NCBI RefSeq assembly: GCF_900091625.1
Contig: NZ_FMIC01000002.1
Span: forward strand, 6,448,001-6,512,000
Reading direction: 5' to 3'
DNA from: Micromonospora peucetia
GTDB taxonomy: Bacteria; Actinomycetota; Actinomycetes; Mycobacteriales; Micromonosporaceae
DNA length: 64,000 nt
The number at the start of each line of letters is the position of its first letter. Within the stretch, counting starts at the first letter, position 1. Below the pieces are notes generated by a model. It had not been told where the DNA came from, made no database searches, and saw only the letters and a program-made list of their open reading frames with translations. The position numbers and the translations under genes were made by a program. Shown here piece by piece: positions 1-8,832 of this stretch.

Positions 1-1006
1 CGCCGAACTCGGTCCCGACGCCGGGTCGGCCACCCGCGCCTCCGGGGGGCTGGTCCGGGCGTACGAACCGGTGCCCGTCGTACGCGCCCTGGCCGTGCGC
101 AGCCACCAGTTGCTTTGGGGCACCGCCTCGCCGCCTCGGTCGGCCGGCTTCCGCCGCACCGGCTCGGTGGTGCTGCTGGGCCCCGACGACGTCGCCGAGG
201 CCGAACGCGGCATCAGCGAGTTGTCCGCGGCCGGGATCAAGGCGGACCTGCTCACGCCCCGCGAACTGACCGCACGCTGGCCTGACGTGACGGCGGACGG
301 CGTCGCCGCCGCGGTGTGGGAACCGGGCGGCGGCTACGCCGATTCGGCCGGCACTGCCGCGCTGTATCTCGCCCGGGCCCTGCGGCACGGGGCCGTCCTG
401 CTGCCCCCGGGACCGGTGCACGCGCTGGAGCCGCACCGGCGTGGGGTGCGTGTGTGCACCCCGGCGGGCGCGCTGATCGCCCGCTGTGCCGTGGTGACGG
501 CGGGCACCGGAACCCCGGCGCTGCTCGGCGACCGGCTGCCGACCCGCTCTGGCGGCCCGGCCCCGCGCACCAAACGCATCCAATACGCCTTCTTCCGCGG
601 ACCCGGCCGACCACTGCCCGCATTCAGCGACCTGACCTGCGGCATCTGGGGCCGCCCACAGCTGGACGGGCCGTTCGCCGGAGGCCAGCTGACCGGCCGA
701 CCGGTCGAGGAGTGGGACGTGTCGGCTGACCACGGCGACGACCTCACCGACGAGCAGGTCGCCCACATTCGCGCCGGTGTCGTCCACCGCTGGCCCTGGG
801 TGTCCCAGGTGCCTTACCTGGGTGGTCGGTTCGGGGCCGACCTGTACCATCCAGACGGGCCGTTCCTGGGCCTTCTTCCCGGTGAACCCCCGGTCGTGGT
901 GGCCGCGTGCTGGTCTGGAGCCGGTTTCAAGACGGCGCCGGGTGCCGCCGAAGAGGCGGCGGCCGCCGTGCGGCGCCTGCTGCAGTGGCAGGGCGCCACG
1001 CCGTGA
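1..1006 (+). CDS. FAD-dependent oxidoreductase (DAO / glycine-oxidase-like), 5' end outside window
   Basis: The reading frame is open from the first bases of the window, so the start codon and the N-terminal Rossmann dinucleotide-binding motif lie upstream. The visible part begins with GSATRASGG, the segment that follows the FAD-binding beta-alpha-beta unit in glycine/sarcosine/D-amino-acid oxidases. The C-terminus carries the family's second FAD contact (ACWSGAGFKTAPGAAEEAA), so at least 334 residues are typical DAO fold. Such enzymes oxidise a secondary or primary amine to an imine, releasing hydrogen peroxide. It is followed after 34 bp by an FMN-type protein and then by asparagine synthase, so it is probably a tailoring or precursor enzyme of the NRPS cluster. 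The substrate cannot be read from the sequence. Confidence 0.85.
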   Translation, partial: AELGPDAGSATRASGGLVRAYEPVPVVRALAVRSHQLLWGTASPPRSAGFRRTGSVVLLGPDDVAEAERGISELSAAGIKADLLTPRELTARWPDVTADGVAAAVWEPGGGYADSAGTAALYLARALRHGAVLLPPGPVHALEPHRRGVRVCTPAGALIARCAVVTAGTGTPALLGDRLPTRSGGPAPRTKRIQYAFFRGPGRPLPAFSDLTCGIWGRPQLDGPFAGGQLTGRPVEEWDVSADHGDDLTDEQVAHIRAGVVHRWPWVSQVPYLGGRFGADLYHPDGPFLGLLPGEPPVVVAACWSGAGFKTAPGAAEEAAAAVRRLLQWQGATP

Positions 1007-1040
1007 CCGCTCCGCCCCAGCACACAGCGAAGGTGACGCC

Positions 1041-1706
1041 TTGAGCACTTCCCCGCGCCAGCCCCTCAGCGCCGAACTTCCGGTCACGGATCGGACGCGT
1101 CTGCGCCGCATGAAGGAGAAGGGCCGCACGGCCCGCGCGGACCTGGACGCCGTCCTCGCCGCCGGGTTCGTCTGCCACCTCGGCGTCGTCGTCGACGGTA
1201 CCCCCGTGGTCGTACCCACCGTGTACGGCACCGCTGCGGACACCCTCTACTTCCACGGCTCCGTCGCCGCGCACAGCCTGACCTCGGCCCCGGGCCAGAC
1301 CGTCTGCGTGACCGTCACCCACGTCGACGGGATCGTGCTGGCCCGCTCGCTCTTCGAGCACAGCATCAACTACCGCAGCGCCATGATCTACGGCGTCCCA
1401 CGCCCGGTCACCGACCCGGAGGAGACCCTGGCCGGGCTGCGCCTGATCACCGAGCAGGCCCAGCCCGGTCAGTGGGGCTACGCCCGCCATCCCAGTCGCA
1501 AGGAACTGGCCGCGACGACGTTGCTGGCCCTGAGCCTGGAAGAGGCGTCGGTCAAGGTACGCGTCGGACCGCCGGACGATGGCGACAGCCCTGACGCCGC
1601 ACTCGGCCTGTGGGCGGGCGTCATACCCCTGCGCCTCGTACGCGGCGCCCCGGTGCCCGACCCCGCGCTCGCACCGGACATCCCGCTGCCCCACCACCTC
1701 GACTGA
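1041..1706 (+). CDS. Pyridoxamine 5'-phosphate oxidase-family FMN-binding protein
   Basis: This 221-residue protein has the split-barrel flavin-binding signature: RRMKEKGRTARADLDAVL, then FVCHLGVVVDGTPVVVPT, LYFHGSVAAHSL, and a VTHVDGIVLARS strand. This matches the flavin-nitroreductase/PPOX subfamily rather than PdxH itself. I chose the TTG at 1041 because GAAGG sits about 6 bp upstream, it follows the preceding stop by 34 bp, and the homologous region starts shortly after it; in-frame starts further upstream overlap the preceding gene. Family members bind FMN or F420 and reduce or oxidise small molecules. Its place between an amine oxidase and asparagine synthase suggests a redox step in the natural-product pathway, but no substrate can be assigned. 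Confidence 0.85.
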   Translation: MSTSPRQPLSAELPVTDRTRLRRMKEKGRTARADLDAVLAAGFVCHLGVVVDGTPVVVPTVYGTAADTLYFHGSVAAHSLTSAPGQTVCVTVTHVDGIVLARSLFEHSINYRSAMIYGVPRPVTDPEETLAGLRLITEQAQPGQWGYARHPSRKELAATTLLALSLEEASVKVRVGPPDDGDSPDAALGLWAGVIPLRLVRGAPVPDPALAPDIPLPHHLD

Positions 1707-1761
1707 CGACCCCGCCGGGGTCCGAGACGTAGTACGACGCCACACAGAAAGGCGAGACGCC

Positions 1762-3612
1762 ATGTGCGGTCTGAGCGGTTGGGTCTCCTACGGACGGGAC
1801 CTGCGAAGGGATCGGGAGCAGGAGACGGTCGCCGCCATGACCGCGACCATGGCCTGCCGCGGCCCGGACGACTCCGGCGTGTGGACCCGGACGCACGTGG
1901 CACTCGGCCACCGCCGGCTCGCCGTCATCGACATCGAGGGCGGCCGTCAGCCGATGTCCTACGACACCGGCGGCGGCGAGGTAGCCCTTGCCTACACGGG
2001 CGAGATCTACAACTTCCCTGAGCTGCGCGACGAACTGCGCCACCGTGGCCACACCTTCCGCACCCGCAGCGACACCGAGGTCGTGCTGCACGCCTACCTG
2101 GAGTGGGGCGAGGCGCTGGCCGAGCGGCTGAACGGCATGTACGCCTTCGTCGTCTGGGACGGCCGCACCGAGCGGCTGCTGCTCGTCCGGGACCGTCTCG
2201 GCGTCAAGCCGCTGTACTACTACCCGACCCAGGACGGGGTGCTCTTCGGCTCCGAGCCCAAGGCCATCCTCGCGAACCCCTACGCGGAGAAGGCCGTCGA
2301 CCTCGACGGGCTGCGGGAGGCGTTCTCCTGGATCCGTACCCCTGGGCACGCCGTGTGGCGCGGCATGCGGGAGGTCCGGCCGGGCACCCTGGTCACCGTC
2401 GACCGCGGCGGCGAACGCACCCACACCTACTGGAAGCTGGAGGCCACCGAGCACACCGACGACAGGGCCGCCTCTGTCGCCCGGGTGCGGGAGCTGCTCA
2501 CCGACATCGTGCGCCGCCAGCTGGTCACCGACGTGCCGCGCTGCACCCTGCTCTCCGGCGGCCTCGACTCCAGCGCCATCACCGCATTGGCGCAGCGGGA
2601 GCTCGGCGACAGCGAGCGGATCCGCAGCTTCTCCGTCGACTTCGCCCGGCACGAGGAGAACTTCACCGCCGACCCGTTCCGGGCGGACGCCGACGCCCCG
2701 TTCGCCAAGGAGACCGCCGCACACTGCGGCACCGCGCACGAGAACCTCGTGTTCGACGCCCAGAGCATGGCCGATCCGGCTGTACGGCGCGCGGTGGTGG
2801 CCGCGAAGGACCTACCGACAGGGTTCGGCGACGCTGACAATTCCCTTTACCTGCTGTTCAAGGCCATCCGGGAACGTTCCACTGTCGCCCTGTCCGGAGA
2901 GTCCGCCGACGAGGTGTTCGCCGGCTACAAGTGGCTGCACCAGCCCGAAGCCCAGCAGGCCGGCTCGTTCCCCTGGGTCGACCACACGCATGTGACCAGC
3001 CCACACACCGGCACTGGGGTGTACGACAAGGGCCTGCTGGCCGCCCTCGACCTGCCCGGCTACATCCGCCAGCGGTACGCGGAGGCGGTCGCGGAAGCTC
3101 CCTGGCTGGCCGGCGAGGACGCGTTCGAGGCGCGGATGCGGCTGGTGTGCTACCTGCACCTGACCCGGTACCTGCGCATCCTGCTGGACCGCAAGGACCG
3201 GCTCAGCATGGCCGTGGGCCTGGAGGTCCGGGTGCCGTTCTGCGACCACCGGCTGGTCGAGTACGTCTTCAACACGCCGTGGTCGATGAAGACCTTTGAT
3301 GGCCGCGAGAAGAGCCTGCTGCGGGCAGCCTCCGCCGATCTGCTGCCGCGTTCGGTGCTGGAGCGCCGCAAGGCCCCCTACCCGTCCACCCGCGACCCGT
3401 TCTACACGGCCGCGCTCCAGCAGCACGCCAAGGAGGTGCTCGCCGACCGAGGTCACGCCGTGCACACGCTCACCGACCAGGAGTGGGTGCAGCAGAGCGT
3501 GGCCCGGACCGCCGATGAGGTCGACGGCACGACCCGCACCGGCCTGGAGCGCTGGCTCGACTTGGCGACCTGGCTGGAGATCCACGCCCCCCGGCTGGTC
3601 CTGTCGGACTGA
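1762..3612 (+). CDS. asnB: Asparagine synthase (glutamine-hydrolysing), AsnB type
   Basis: The 616-residue protein starts MCGLSGW, so Cys2 is exposed as the glutaminase nucleophile after Met removal. The N-terminal Ntn amidotransferase domain shows CRGPDDSG, GHRRLAVID, YTGEIYNF and SDTEVVLHAY. The C-terminal synthetase domain has the PP-loop LLSGGLDSSAI near residue 270 and the LSGESADEVFAGY and LEVRVPFCDH motifs. Both halves appear catalytically complete, so it should transfer ammonia from glutamine to an adenylated carboxylate. GAAAGG precedes the ATG. In secondary-metabolite clusters such homologues often amidate a pathway intermediate, and lasso cyclases and beta-lactam synthetases share the fold, but those usually have a degraded N-terminal domain, unlike this one. 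Whether it serves primary metabolism or the cluster is unresolved. Confidence 0.93.
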   Translation: MCGLSGWVSYGRDLRRDREQETVAAMTATMACRGPDDSGVWTRTHVALGHRRLAVIDIEGGRQPMSYDTGGGEVALAYTGEIYNFPELRDELRHRGHTFRTRSDTEVVLHAYLEWGEALAERLNGMYAFVVWDGRTERLLLVRDRLGVKPLYYYPTQDGVLFGSEPKAILANPYAEKAVDLDGLREAFSWIRTPGHAVWRGMREVRPGTLVTVDRGGERTHTYWKLEATEHTDDRAASVARVRELLTDIVRRQLVTDVPRCTLLSGGLDSSAITALAQRELGDSERIRSFSVDFARHEENFTADPFRADADAPFAKETAAHCGTAHENLVFDAQSMADPAVRRAVVAAKDLPTGFGDADNSLYLLFKAIRERSTVALSGESADEVFAGYKWLHQPEAQQAGSFPWVDHTHVTSPHTGTGVYDKGLLAALDLPGYIRQRYAEAVAEAPWLAGEDAFEARMRLVCYLHLTRYLRILLDRKDRLSMAVGLEVRVPFCDHRLVEYVFNTPWSMKTFDGREKSLLRAASADLLPRSVLERRKAPYPSTRDPFYTAALQQHAKEVLADRGHAVHTLTDQEWVQQSVARTADEVDGTTRTGLERWLDLATWLEIHAPRLVLSD

Positions 3613-3684
3613 GAGCCCACGCAGTCGGCCCAACACACCGATCGTCCGTCGGGGCTGGCGAGATCCGAGACAGGGAGGCGAGCG

Positions 3685-5715
3685 ATGAGTCAAGCATCGA
3701 TCAAGTTCCGCATTCTAGGGCCGGTCGAGTACCACGACGGCGAGAATTGGGTCCCCATCAAGGCCGCCAAGCAGCGCACGCTCATGGCACTACTGCTCCT
3801 GAACGCGAACCATCTGGTTTCCGCACAGCAGTTGCACTCGGAGCTGTGGAACGACGGGCCGTCGAGCCACGTGGGCAGCTTGCTGGCCGGCTGCGTGTGG
3901 CGGCTACGCGCCGCCATCGGTGACTCCGCCGGGGAGACCCTTCTCACCCGGCCCGCCGGGTACCAACTGGCCGTGCCGTCCGGGGGCCTTGATCTTCACG
4001 AGTACGAGTCACTCGTCGCCTCCGGCCGCATGCAGCGCGCCTCGGGGAATCTGGTCGAGGCCATGAGGTCCTTCAGCGCCGCGCTCGAACTCTGGCGGGG
4101 CTCTCCCCTCGCTGACGTTGCCCTCACCTCATCGATCATGGCCGAGTCCGCGCGTCTGGAGGAGTCCCGGCTGGCGGTGCTGGAGGCGAACTTCGGCATG
4201 CGGATCGCCTTGGGACAACACGAGGACGTACTGCCCGAACTCAAACTCCTGGTCGCCCAGCATCCGTTGCGGGAACGGCTCCACGAACACCTGATGATGG
4301 CGCTGTACAGGACCGGGCAACAGGCCGAGGCACTAGGGGCGTACCGGGACCTCCACCACCTGCTCTCCGACGAACTGGGTATCGTTCCGAGCCGGCCACT
4401 GCGCGAGCTTCAGCAGCGCATCCTGGAAGAGGATCCGCGTCTCAACGACCACGGTGCCCTACCTGTCGCGACGGCATCCGGTCCCGGGGAGCCTGCCGTG
4501 TCCCCGGAGGCGGCACCGTGTCTACTCCCGCACCAACCCTCGCTGTTCGTCGGCCGGACGTCCGAACTGGCCGCGATCGTCGGGCTCCTGGCGGAGGGGC
4601 GCCCTGCGGTCGCGATCCACGGGCTGGCGGGATCGGGCAAGAGCGCCTTGGCAATCGCGGCTGCGCATGCCTCCGCCGGTGATTTCCCCGGCGGGCGGGT
4701 ATATGTGGACATGCGGGGTACGACAGGCAGCTCCGCCCTGCGGCCCGACCAGGCGATGCAGCTTGTTCTGCGTTCGTTCGGAACGGAGCAGGGAAGCGGC
4801 GGCGCGGCGGTACCGCATGCGTGGACCGGTCCGGCCGGGGGCAGGGCTTTGATCGTGCTCGACAACGTCCGCGACTCCGACCAGATCCAGGAGTTCCTCT
4901 CCGTGCCCCCTGGCTGCTCGCTTATCGTCACGAGCCGATCGCCCATAGGGGGCATGGACGGCCTCAGGCATTTGCGGCTGGGACGGCTAACCGTGTCCGC
5001 CTCGATCGACCTGCTCCGGCAGAGCGTTGGCACACCGCGCATCGACACGGAACCCGCCTTCGCTTCCGAACTCGCCAGGTCCTGCGATTACTTGCCCTTC
5101 GCGCTCCGTCTTGCCGCCGACCGACTCGCGACACGGCCTGACTGGTCGGTCGCGGACTTCGCACGGTACGTGGCCGAGCCGCACCAGCGGCTCGACTTCC
5201 TGGCCGGCGGCAACGTCAGCCTGCGCGACTCACTCCTGGCGAGTCTCCCCCTCCTATCCGACGAGTCCGGCGGGACGGCAGTGACAGCGGTGATGGCACT
5301 GCGGAGACTGGGCTTCCTAGATCTGACCATCGTCACCGTCGAGGCGCTGGCAGTGCTCTTCGGTACAAGGGAGGGTGAGGCGCACAAGATCGCCGAACGG
5401 CTCGTCGATGTCGGGCTCATCGAATCGCTCGCGATCGACCGTTACCGCGTTCCGCAGAGTGTCCGGGCCCTGGCGCGAGAGATCACAGGATCGGACCACG
5501 AGGCCGCCGAGGCTGTACAGCGCGTTGTCGACCACTACGCCATTGCCGCGCGGGAACAGACGAGGCTGACTCCCGGCGCCTGGTACCGCCTAGAACGGGA
5601 AACGCTCAACGCCCTGGTCACGCGCGACAGGACCGGGGCCTTGGTCGAATCCCTCGGCAGGATGCGTTCCATGTTGGGCGCGAACGGATCCTGCTCGGCG
5701 CACTCGGAGTCTTAA
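3685..5715 (+). CDS. SARP-family transcriptional activator with AAA/NB-ARC-like ATPase domain
   Basis: This is a 676-residue AfsR/SARP-type regulator. Residues about 1-95 form the winged-helix DNA-binding domain (FRILGPVEYHD; KQRTLMALLLLNAN; LWNDGPSSHVGSLL). Residues about 95-245 form the bacterial transcriptional activation domain with the typical QAEALGAYRDL and DELGIVPSRPLREL segments. A Walker A loop, GLAGSGKSA, lies near residue 312, followed by a Walker-B-like ALIVLDN. The C-terminus stops soon after the ATPase region, so the TPR half of full-length AfsR is missing. GGGAGG lies 6 bp before the ATG. SARPs activate the clusters in which they sit, and the 11-bp-spaced repeat at 13452-13469 is a candidate target. 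It converges on the NRPS operon with 47 bp between the stop codons. Confidence 0.93.
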   Translation: MSQASIKFRILGPVEYHDGENWVPIKAAKQRTLMALLLLNANHLVSAQQLHSELWNDGPSSHVGSLLAGCVWRLRAAIGDSAGETLLTRPAGYQLAVPSGGLDLHEYESLVASGRMQRASGNLVEAMRSFSAALELWRGSPLADVALTSSIMAESARLEESRLAVLEANFGMRIALGQHEDVLPELKLLVAQHPLRERLHEHLMMALYRTGQQAEALGAYRDLHHLLSDELGIVPSRPLRELQQRILEEDPRLNDHGALPVATASGPGEPAVSPEAAPCLLPHQPSLFVGRTSELAAIVGLLAEGRPAVAIHGLAGSGKSALAIAAAHASAGDFPGGRVYVDMRGTTGSSALRPDQAMQLVLRSFGTEQGSGGAAVPHAWTGPAGGRALIVLDNVRDSDQIQEFLSVPPGCSLIVTSRSPIGGMDGLRHLRLGRLTVSASIDLLRQSVGTPRIDTEPAFASELARSCDYLPFALRLAADRLATRPDWSVADFARYVAEPHQRLDFLAGGNVSLRDSLLASLPLLSDESGGTAVTAVMALRRLGFLDLTIVTVEALAVLFGTREGEAHKIAERLVDVGLIESLAIDRYRVPQSVRALAREITGSDHEAAEAVQRVVDHYAIAAREQTRLTPGAWYRLERETLNALVTRDRTGALVESLGRMRSMLGANGSCSAHSES

Positions 5716-5762
5716 CTCTCTTCGACAGCAATGAACTGATGCGCGTCGGTCTGCGTACGCTG

Positions 5763-7112
5763 CTACTGCGCGGCGGGAGCGGACCGGGTCCGCACCCGTA
5801 CTCCGCCTACCGGGCGGTCCATGTCCGCCGCGGCCATGACCAGGACGTCATCCATGTCGCGCATCATCCGCAGCACGGTCTCCTCCTCGTACACCTCGGT
5901 GTTGTACTCGATCTCGGCGAGGATCCCGTCGCTGCCGTCCCAGTAGCTGACGATCATGTCGCTCCGGGAGGCGCGGTTCGGGGCCTGGAGCATGGTCAGG
6001 CCGATGTCGCCGAGCGTCATGTCCTGGCCGATCGACCCGAGGCAATTGAGGATCAGCTTGACGTTGGTCAGGCGTGACCGGGTCGCCTCCGGGAGGGCCG
6101 CGTGCACGACCGGCAACGGCACGCCCTGGTGGGAAAGCAGGTTCCACGTCGCGTCCCGTGCCGCGGTGGCTACCTCGCCAATCGACGCCTGATCGTCGAC
6201 CGCGGCGCGGACCAGGCAAACGTTGCTGAGGAATCCAACCAGCGCCTGCTCGCTGCGGGTGTTCCGGTTCATGCTGCTGACCCCGATGGTCAACTCGCGT
6301 TCCCCACCCCGCGCCAGAACGATCTGCCAGGCGGCCAGCATCACGGAGAACTGAGTGGCACCGAGTTCCTGGGCCAGTGCCGCACCTCCCAGGTCGGCCT
6401 GAGCGGTGAACCGGTACCGCACGGTCTTGCCGGGATCGCCGACCGCCGTGGGACGGCCGATCTCGCGGTCATAGGCCACCGTGGTGACGACGATCCCGTC
6501 GAGTGTCGTACGCCAATGGTCGAGGCTTCGTCGCCATCGGCCCTGTTCTTCCTCCGAGCGAAGCTTCTCGGCGTAACTGTGGAAACTGACGGCGTCGTTG
6601 GTGAAGACCGGCTTCTCGCCTCGGACCAAGCTCGCATACGCGGCGGAGAGGTCGTTCAGCAGAACCATCGTCCCCCAGCCGTCCACCACGATGTGATGGA
6701 CGGTCAGGATCAGTTCTTCCTGCGCGCCGATCCTGACCAGGGCCAGTCGGGCCATGGGGCCCACTTCCAGGTGGAACTCCTGCGCGTGGAGTTCCGCAGC
6801 GACGCGCTGGAACTCCTGAGCAGCCTGGTCAACGTCAAGTACGACCGGCTCGATCAGCCGCGCGGTGACGTCCACGGCCGGTGGGATGACCAGGTCCAAC
6901 TCGCCGTCGCGCGCGACGAACCGGGAGCGCAGGCTTTCGTGACGATTCACCACCGTCTGCCAGGCGGCGTCGAGGGCGTCGAAGTCGACATGTCCGGCAC
7001 ACTCCAGCCGCCAGGTGATGTGATGCACGGAACTGTCCCTGACGCTCTGCAACGTATGCCAACGGGCGGCCTGCTGAACCGTCGCCGGGATGACCAGAGG
7101 TCTGGTGGTCAC
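5763..7112 (-). CDS. Free-standing NRPS condensation-domain protein
   Basis: The protein is about 449 residues and consists of a single condensation domain. The catalytic HHxxxDG motif is intact (HHIVVDGWG, near residue 145) and other C-domain landmarks follow (RHESLRSRFV; VGFLSNVCLVR). There is no adenylation or carrier domain. I place the start at the GTG at 7112 because GAGGAG lies 6 bp upstream; an alternative GTG at 7130 adds six residues but has a poor ribosome site. It is the last gene of the dissociated NRPS operon, 62 bp after the adenylation gene. By family it should form an amide or ester bond between a carrier-bound donor and an acceptor, possibly using the free carrier protein encoded at 13057-13308. 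Confidence 0.9.
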   Translation of the reverse strand: MTTRPLVIPATVQQAARWHTLQSVRDSSVHHITWRLECAGHVDFDALDAAWQTVVNRHESLRSRFVARDGELDLVIPPAVDVTARLIEPVVLDVDQAAQEFQRVAAELHAQEFHLEVGPMARLALVRIGAQEELILTVHHIVVDGWGTMVLLNDLSAAYASLVRGEKPVFTNDAVSFHSYAEKLRSEEEQGRWRRSLDHWRTTLDGIVVTTVAYDREIGRPTAVGDPGKTVRYRFTAQADLGGAALAQELGATQFSVMLAAWQIVLARGGERELTIGVSSMNRNTRSEQALVGFLSNVCLVRAAVDDQASIGEVATAARDATWNLLSHQGVPLPVVHAALPEATRSRLTNVKLILNCLGSIGQDMTLGDIGLTMLQAPNRASRSDMIVSYWDGSDGILAEIEYNTEVYEEETVLRMMRDMDDVLVMAAADMDRPVGGVRVRTRSAPAAQ

Positions 7113-7174
7113 ACTCGTCTCCTCGGTCACTCAGTGAGTTGCACAGCTTGCCGGGGTCGGACATCGGACGCACG

Positions 7175-8749
7175 TCAGGCCGCCAACTCGTCGGTCAGCC
7201 GCTTGCGATCCACCTTCCCGACCGTGGTCAGCGGGATCGACTCGCGGTGGTGGTAGCTGCGCGGATGCATATAGCCGGGCAGGGCGGAGACAAGCTTGGT
7301 GAACTCGTTCGCCGCGACCTCCTTGCCGGTATACACGGCGCGCAGTTCGTTCTCGCCATCAGCGGCGGGGACGACGAGGGCCACGACCTCGTCGATCAAG
7401 AGGTGACAACGCAGCGCCGCCTCGATCTCACCAAGTTCGATTCGATTGCCGCGGATCTTGACCTGTCCGTCGACCCGTCCGAGGTGGACCAGTTCACCGC
7501 CATCGAGCCTGCACTGGTCGCCGGTGCGGTAGTAGTGCTCCGGCGTGAGCGCCTCCTGGCCGTCGTGGATGCGGCCACGACCGTGGTTCGAGTCGGAGTC
7601 CGATTCCATCAGGACGAACCGCCCGGCGTTCTCCCTGGGGTCCAGATAGCCGGGGAATCGCTGCGGGCCACGCACACACAGCTCACCGTCGTCGGCGGGC
7701 CGCAGGTCCTCGTCCAGCAGGAGCCAGTCCAGCTGCGGGTGCGGGAGGCCGATGGGGATGGACCGGTTGGTGGTCTCGGGCCAGTCGGCCCGCTCCCGCG
7801 GAACCTCGTACCCGGTGATGACGATCGTGGTCTCTGTCGGGCCGTAGCAGTTGTTCATGACCGCGTTCGGCGCCGCGGCGCACCAAGCCTCGGCCTGGTC
7901 GATGCCGAGCCTCTCCCCACCGAACAGGCCCCGCCGTAGCGTGGGCATGCTCCCGGGGGCCAGCGCGCGCAGGCGCTTGGCGAAGGAGATGACGGACGGC
8001 ACCGACATCCAGTGGGTGAGCCGCTTGGTGTTGACGATCCGCACCGGGGTGAACACGTCACCGTGCTGCGCCACGCAGAGGGTCGAGCCGGACCCCCAGG
8101 TGCTGAACATCTCGGACACCGAGCCGTCGAAGGACATCTCGAAGTTCTGCGAAACCCGGCAGCCGGGGCCGAGTTCATAGCGCGGAATGACCTCCGTGAG
8201 GAACGCGTTCACGCTGGCGTACGTGGTGGGCACGCCCTTGGGCCTGCCGGTGGTTCCGCTGGTGAAGATGATGTACGCCGTGCCGGTCTCGGGCGGGTGG
8301 CCCTGGTCCGGGATATCGTCCGAAGGTTCGGGGGCGAGCAGGGGGCGCCACTTCTCACCCGTCATGTCGAGCAGCGGTACTCCTGCGCTGTGCCGGTACT
8401 CCGCCGCGCCGTCACCCGCGGTGTCGTCGAACACCGTGAGATCGAGTCCGCTCTCCCTGGTGATGTCGACGTTGCGCGACGCAGGTGCGGCAGGGTTCAG
8501 CGGCACCGCGGTCGCACCGAGCCGCTGCACTGCCAGATAGGCGACGTAGCTGACCGCAGTACGCGAGGTGAGCAGGCCCACTCTGCCGGCCCGTCCACTC
8601 GCCGCTTCAACGATGCGGGCCGACATCCATTCGGCAGCGGCCCGTAGTTCGGCGTAGGTGAGGGTGACGTCGAGCACCTCAAGAGCCGGGTCGTCCGGAT
8701 TCGCCTCGGCGGAGGCCCGGAACCAATCGTAGAGGGTGCGGGTCGTCAT
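7175..8749 (-). CDS. Free-standing amino-acid adenylation enzyme
   Basis: This 524-residue adenylate-forming enzyme carries the A-domain core motifs in order: IIFTSGTTGRPKG (A3), NNCYGPTETT (A5), YRTGDQ (A7), GRVDGQVKIRGNRIELGEIE (A8) and the lysine of LTTVGKVDRK (A10). It ends straight after A10 with no carrier domain, so it must load a carrier in trans; the 83-residue PCP upstream in the operon is the obvious partner. Reading the binding pocket by eye against GrsA gives roughly D-G-S-M-L-G-C-I-V-K, which I cannot match to a known amino acid. It sits between the SDR and the free condensation gene on the same strand. Confidence 0.9.
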   Translation of the reverse strand: MTTRTLYDWFRASAEANPDDPALEVLDVTLTYAELRAAAEWMSARIVEAASGRAGRVGLLTSRTAVSYVAYLAVQRLGATAVPLNPAAPASRNVDITRESGLDLTVFDDTAGDGAAEYRHSAGVPLLDMTGEKWRPLLAPEPSDDIPDQGHPPETGTAYIIFTSGTTGRPKGVPTTYASVNAFLTEVIPRYELGPGCRVSQNFEMSFDGSVSEMFSTWGSGSTLCVAQHGDVFTPVRIVNTKRLTHWMSVPSVISFAKRLRALAPGSMPTLRRGLFGGERLGIDQAEAWCAAAPNAVMNNCYGPTETTIVITGYEVPRERADWPETTNRSIPIGLPHPQLDWLLLDEDLRPADDGELCVRGPQRFPGYLDPRENAGRFVLMESDSDSNHGRGRIHDGQEALTPEHYYRTGDQCRLDGGELVHLGRVDGQVKIRGNRIELGEIEAALRCHLLIDEVVALVVPAADGENELRAVYTGKEVAANEFTKLVSALPGYMHPRSYHHRESIPLTTVGKVDRKRLTDELAA

Positions 8750-8832
8750 GGTGCTTCCCTTTCAGAGGAGGCGATGATCGAGACGTCGAAGGAGCGGGAT
8801 ATTGCTCGCGGCCGGAGGTGCCGCCGTGCCCG

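Noticed and set aside
1762..3612. Lasso-peptide cyclase or beta-lactam synthetase
   Set aside because: The glutaminase half keeps Cys2 and all usual motifs, and there is no precursor peptide or leader peptidase nearby, so ordinary asparagine-synthase chemistry is the simpler reading.
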